A DNA stretch of 18,150 nucleotides, from assembly GCA_002387565.1 (NCBI GenBank), contig DGJT01000050.1:1-18150 (forward strand). Direction: 5' to 3'. The DNA is from Akkermansiaceae bacterium UBA4589. Its GTDB lineage: Bacteria > Verrucomicrobiota > Verrucomicrobiia > Verrucomicrobiales > Akkermansiaceae. The position numbers were made by a program, and so were the translations under genes. The notes beneath the pieces are model-generated. The model was not told the DNA's origin and did no database searches. It was given only the letters and a program-made list of their open reading frames with translations. This document shows, piece by piece, positions 14,539 to 18,150 of the stretch. Each line of letters begins with the position of its first letter. The stretch's first letter is position 1.

Positions 14539-15031
14539 CTTCTCGACCTATATCGTCTGAAGAATCTTTATCATCTTTCCCTAAAGAGTAAAGCTCATAA
14601 TCCTCCATTTCTCGACTATCAAACTTATATTGATAAGGGTTTTTCCATGGATCAACAATCACAAATCCTTTGCCTTGTATATTCATCACCCACTCAGGCT
14701 TCATAGAACCGCTTTGTAATTCAGGCAGGTAAGGGTCCACCTCTTTAGGTAAATTACCATTGGCATCCACTTCTCCAAATAATTCAAGGTACAAGTTCGT
14801 AACATTACCTTCTGGATAAGTACCATAATCTTCATAGTAGAGCTGTAAACCATCTTCTAGATACACCAACTGTAACCTTGCTTGTGATGCAGCTTGTTGT
14901 TGTTTAAATAAATTAAACCCAGTTGCACTTAAGCCTGCCAATACAGCGATGATACTAATGACTACCAATATTTCAATGAGACTAAAACCTAGCTTCACTG
15001 AATTAGGTGAAAGTAATAGTTTTAATTTCAT
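14528..15031 (-). CDS. gspG: Type II secretion major pseudopilin GspG
   Basis: GspG is the main subunit of the pseudopilus that drives type II secretion through the periplasm. The 167-residue precursor has a basic leader, the prepilin peptidase site G15/F16 in KLGFSLIEILVVISIIAVLAG, and the conserved Glu at mature position 5 (E20). The C-terminal part has the GspG-type DPWKNPYQYKF, then YELYSLGKDDKDSSDD, an acidic loop where GspG binds calcium. The gene lies 36 bases after gspF and overlaps uppS. No gspD, gspE, gspH-K or gspO is in the window, so the rest of the machine must be elsewhere. Type IV pilin origin is possible but the calcium-loop pattern favours GspG. Confidence 0.9.
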   Translation of the reverse strand: MKLKLLLSPNSVKLGFSLIEILVVISIIAVLAGLSATGFNLFKQQQAASQARLQLVYLEDGLQLYYEDYGTYPEGNVTNLYLELFGEVDANGNLPKEVDPYLPELQSGSMKPEWVMNIQGKGFVIVDPWKNPYQYKFDSREMEDYELYSLGKDDKDSSDDIGREDDY

Positions 15032-15067
15032 AAATAGATATACACTGTTTTGAGTAACTAATTAACA

Positions 15068-16333
15068 TTAACCCATAGCTGAATCCAAATCATTGATGAT
15101 TTGAGCAAGAGGAGCGAAGATAGCAAATACAATCACAGCTACAATACCTGCAAGGAAAACAATCATTAATGGCTGCAAGATTGTAGTCATCGTATCTACA
15201 GAGTCTTTGACCTCTTCTTCATAGACATCTGCTACTTTGAGTAACATATCTGGTAGCTGACCTGTTTCTTCACCCACTTCTACCATTGATATAGCCATTT
15301 CAGGGAAAATATTAGCCGCTTTCATAGGCGAAACCATAGAGTCACCCTCTCTAACCTTATCATAAATCATCCCTATACTTTCCTCGATCACTACGTTACC
15401 CGCAGTCTCCTTCGTGATTCTTAAGGATTCTAAAATAGACACACCTGAAGTGATGAGTGTACCCAAAGTTCTTGAGAATTTAGCAATGGCATTCTTGCGC
15501 TGCACATCACCTAAAAGAGGAAGCCTTAATACCATTCTATCACAAACTTTCTTACCTGTTGATGTTTTGCCAAAGGCTTTCATGCCTATAACTACAAGGA
15601 AAATAAAACCTCCTAACCAAACTACATTAGGAACCAGCACAGGGTTAGCAATCATGTTTTCTGAGAAATTAAACACGGCTGTAGATAATGCAGGCAATTC
15701 TGAATCTGAATCTTCAAACATCTCTTTAAATTGAGGAACCACCACAACCATCAAAATAGTCATAATTAATGCCGCCACAATTAAAACAATAATAGGGTAA
15801 GTCATAGCTGACTTAATTTTCTTTCTAAGCGCTTCGGCTTTTTCTCTATAATCACCTAAACGATCAAGTACGACATCAACTATACCACCTGACTCACCAG
15901 CTTTTACCATATTGACAAATAAATCATCAAAAATACGTGGGTATTGAGCCAAACCATCAGAAAGAGTGCCTCCAGACTGAACCGACTGACTCACTCGCTC
16001 AATCATCGTTTTTACAGTTTTATTTGGCTGCTGGCTTGAAAGAATGCTTAAGCTTTTTATCAGTGGCAACCCTGCATTAATCAAAATACTCAGCTGGCGG
16101 GTAAAGTTCATCACCTGCACCGGCTTAAGCCTTACATTACGAGTGCTGATATTTTTTGTTTTAGCTCTTGATGCCTTGCTTGCCTTAGCTGCTGAGGCCA
16201 CTTCTGTCACTTGAGTGGGAAAGAGAGCCATTTCACGCACCTGAGCGCTGGCTTCATCTACTGTATTAGCAACTACCGTACCTTGTTGCTGTTGTCCTTG
16301 TGCATCTAATGCAATATATTGAAAGGTGGCCAT
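15068..16333 (-). CDS. gspF: Type II secretion inner-membrane protein GspF
   Basis: GspF is the polytopic platform protein that couples the GspE ATPase to pseudopilus assembly. The 421-residue protein starts MATFQYIALDAQG, typical of GspF/PilC. It has two repeated T2SSF domains (about 77-199 and 283-405), each with the pattern F-R-L-x-L-I-x-x-G followed by a long hydrophobic helix. Three membrane segments lie near 180-203, 235-257 and 386-410. An Ala/Lys-rich linker (about 46-62) joins the N-terminal cytoplasmic domain. PilC of type IV pili is the main alternative, but the GspG beside it favours type II secretion. The 98 bases upstream hold no gene and may hold a promoter. Confidence 0.92.
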   Translation of the reverse strand: MATFQYIALDAQGQQQQGTVVANTVDEASAQVREMALFPTQVTEVASAAKASKASRAKTKNISTRNVRLKPVQVMNFTRQLSILINAGLPLIKSLSILSSQQPNKTVKTMIERVSQSVQSGGTLSDGLAQYPRIFDDLFVNMVKAGESGGIVDVVLDRLGDYREKAEALRKKIKSAMTYPIIVLIVAALIMTILMVVVVPQFKEMFEDSDSELPALSTAVFNFSENMIANPVLVPNVVWLGGFIFLVVIGMKAFGKTSTGKKVCDRMVLRLPLLGDVQRKNAIAKFSRTLGTLITSGVSILESLRITKETAGNVVIEESIGMIYDKVREGDSMVSPMKAANIFPEMAISMVEVGEETGQLPDMLLKVADVYEEEVKDSVDTMTTILQPLMIVFLAGIVAVIVFAIFAPLAQIINDLDSAMG

Positions 16334-16431
16334 ATTAAAAAAAATACTTAATTTAATCAGACATTAAACCCTGTAGGGAAAATATCAAGTTTTAAGTTGC
16401 CGCTTAATGAGTTAGAGACTTAAAAGACGGT

Positions 16432-17178
16432 TTAACGCTGCTTCTTCTGCTCGTACTCAGTCATCTTAATTAACTCGCTGACTGTCACAAATTGATAGCC
16501 TTTCTTTCTAAGCGCTTTAACAAGAGAAGGAACCACAGCCACTGAATTAGGATGTATATCATGGAGTAACAAAATACTACCCGGTTGAGCCTTACTCACC
16601 AAACGGTCTAATAACACAGAGACACTAGGGCGTTTCCAATCAAGGGGATCTACATCCCAATGCACTGAGGTTAAATTGTAATCCTTCTTAAGCCATTGAG
16701 CTTGAGAGAGGGTAAAAGCACCATAAGGAGGTCTAAATGTTTCTGGATAACTGCCTAACTCTCTCTTGAGTAAATACTGCAGAGAAACCACCTCTTTTTT
16801 CACCTCTTCCTTAGGTAAGTTTTTTAATGAACAATGCGTATGAGAATGGTTACCTATCTCATGCCCTTCATTTTGAATACGTTTTGTAATATCTGGATAG
16901 CGCACCACATTTCTACCCACCACATAAAAGGTCGCGGGCACACGCTCACGAGCTAAAATATCCAATAACTTGGGAGTCAGAGTTGGATGAGGCCCATCAT
17001 CAAAGGTCAAAGCAATATATGGCAATGTTCTACTACCATAACGATACTTAACCCCATCAATTTCCTTCGTCATCGGTGGCAACTCTCTCTTAGTCGGTTG
17101 CTTAGTTCCTGAACATGAGATAGTGAGCCCTCCTATAATGAGGACTAAAAATAACGGTAAGTTTAAGCTGATTTTCAT
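16432..17178 (-). CDS. NodB-type polysaccharide deacetylase, likely lipoprotein
   Basis: The 248-residue protein is a carbohydrate esterase family 4 deacetylase, which removes acetyl groups from N-acetylated sugars such as chitin, peptidoglycan or exopolysaccharide. The five family motifs are present: TFDDGPHP (58-65) with D60 and D61, HSHTH (111-115), RPPYG (149-153), DVDPLDW (175-181) and LLHDIH (204-209). An N-terminal hydrophobic segment ends at Cys22 (LTISC), a lipobox-like site with Thr rather than the usual Leu at -3. So it is exported, probably lipid-anchored. The substrate is not certain. It follows lgt by only 9 bases, so the enzyme that would lipidate it is in the same operon. Confidence 0.93.
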   Translation of the reverse strand: MKISLNLPLFLVLIIGGLTISCSGTKQPTKRELPPMTKEIDGVKYRYGSRTLPYIALTFDDGPHPTLTPKLLDILARERVPATFYVVGRNVVRYPDITKRIQNEGHEIGNHSHTHCSLKNLPKEEVKKEVVSLQYLLKRELGSYPETFRPPYGAFTLSQAQWLKKDYNLTSVHWDVDPLDWKRPSVSVLLDRLVSKAQPGSILLLHDIHPNSVAVVPSLVKALRKKGYQFVTVSELIKMTEYEQKKQR

Positions 17179-17187
17179 GACGTGGAA

Positions 17188-18150
17188 TTATAGGGTAGAT
17201 TGTTTATGTGAAGCTCTTCTAATCAAGAAAACAAAAAAAGCAGCGAGTAACAACATAAAAACTGAATAAAATTGCCCCTTAGTCAAACCCCAAACTAAAG
17301 CTGAATCAGGCACTCTAAACTGCTCAGCTAACATACGTAAAATTGGGTACCCAATAAAAAAGCCCACGACTAAAATCCCCTGCGTGTTATTTCTCTTATA
17401 ACGCAACCACCACCTAATAGCAGACAAGAGCAAGAACAACACTAAACCCTCTAATAACGCCTGAATCAACTGAGAGGGGTAACGCACCGGCACATACTCT
17501 GCCAGAATTGCCAATAACTCACTACTTTTGCGTGACTGCTCTACTAGCGCAAACATCTGTGATTGCATGGCTAAATTCTCCTGCAAAAATGGCTGCACTC
17601 TCTCATCCATCAACACCTCTACCGCCTGCTTAATCGACCCTGATTCTGTCAACTCACTGGGAAATTTCATCCCCCAATTAAATGAACTCCTCTGCGGTAT
17701 AACATGACCATAAAGCTCCCCATTGATAAAATTAGCTAACCTCCCAAGGAACAAACCAATAGGAGCCGTCCAACACAATCCATCACCTAAGCCAAGCCAC
17801 GAAATCTGATGTTTTTTGGCATAGAAATACGAAAATACAATCAGCCCTAGAATCCCTCCATGACTCGCCATACCCCCCTTCCACACCTGCAGAGGGTAAG
17901 TCCAATTAGCCGCAGCCTCCGCCCAACCTACATCGGGAATCCAGTAAAACAACGTATAGCCCAAACGCCCACCAAGAAACACTCCAAAAAGCATCGCATA
18001 AGTCGCAAAATCCATCACTTTAGACTCAGGCAACACCCAAGGCTGCACAGTCGAACGAGCCCAAAATTTAAGCAACCAAATAGCAGCGACAACCCCTAAC
18101 AAGTACGCCACACCATACCAATGAATCGATAATCTTCCTAAAGAAAGGGC
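17188..18150 (-). CDS. lgt: Prolipoprotein diacylglyceryl transferase, 5' end cut by the window
   Basis: Lgt transfers diacylglycerol from phosphatidylglycerol to the lipobox cysteine of prolipoproteins in the inner membrane. The reading frame is open to the edge. The residues before position 18111 read LSIHWYG, continuing into VAYLLG, a typical Lgt N-terminus, so a start at the GTG at 18111 would be wrong. The family signature GRLANFINGELYGH is present, with GGRLGYTLFY and MASHGGILG before it and RYPSQLIQALLEG after it. Between GELYGH and RYPSQL lie about 75 residues, more than in E. coli, including a helical insert rich in Gln, Glu and Ala. The true start lies right of the window. Confidence 0.95.
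   Translation of the reverse strand, partial: ALSLGRLSIHWYGVAYLLGVVAAIWLLKFWARSTVQPWVLPESKVMDFATYAMLFGVFLGGRLGYTLFYWIPDVGWAEAAANWTYPLQVWKGGMASHGGILGLIVFSYFYAKKHQISWLGLGDGLCWTAPIGLFLGRLANFINGELYGHVIPQRSSFNWGMKFPSELTESGSIKQAVEVLMDERVQPFLQENLAMQSQMFALVEQSRKSSELLAILAEYVPVRYPSQLIQALLEGLVLFLLLSAIRWWLRYKRNNTQGILVVGFFIGYPILRMLAEQFRVPDSALVWGLTKGQFYSVFMLLLAAFFVFLIRRASHKQSTL

Overview
The window looks like ordinary chromosome of a diderm, low-GC bacterium, most likely from the Verrucomicrobiota (Opitutae-like) or a related PVC lineage. This is inference from gene content. It carries an RNase HIII with a DESGKGD motif, type II secretion GspF/GspG, a DUF374 acyltransferase, Lgt beside a lipoprotein-like deacetylase, and an L27 without the Firmicutes N-terminal extension. 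Almost no gene has a recognisable Shine-Dalgarno sequence. No rRNA, tRNA, CRISPR array, transposase or phage gene was seen.

Layout. Positions 1-4600 are a patchwork of poorly characterised genes: a minus-strand pair of membrane proteins (86-2028) bracketed by two related, inverted, heptamer-phased repeats; a plus-strand protein with a membrane segment at each end (2161-2982); a tandem ACT-domain protein (3089-3571); a 298-base gap with RNA-like pairing; and two small minus-strand membrane proteins (3870-4556). Positions 4593-4786 are a very AT-rich control region with a 16-bp palindrome in front of clpB. Positions 4787-13116 are mostly housekeeping: clpB, ilvC, tsaE, rplU-rpmA, a DUF374 acyltransferase, a DUF883-like protein built of 11-residue repeats, rnhC and mutY. 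Positions 13113-18150 are one long minus-strand block, read lgt, polysaccharide deacetylase, gspF, gspG, uppS, pgeF, with tight spacing or overlap at several junctions. lgt runs off the right edge.

How the genes fit together. The right-hand block concerns the envelope. Lgt lipidates prolipoproteins, and the deacetylase next to it has a lipoprotein-like signal. GspF and GspG build the type II secretion pseudopilus. UppS makes the C55 carrier lipid for cell wall synthesis, and PgeF is a peptidoglycan editing factor. Three convergent gene pairs end in bidirectional hairpin terminators, two of which are near-copies. A fourth pair (mutY/pgeF) shares a single CTAG that encodes both stop codons.

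I did not find a clear new multi-gene system such as a defence island or biosynthetic cluster. The points most worth checking are the repeat-bracketed membrane pair, the structured gap at 3572-3869, the palindromic clpB control region, the atypical MutY, and the twin terminators.
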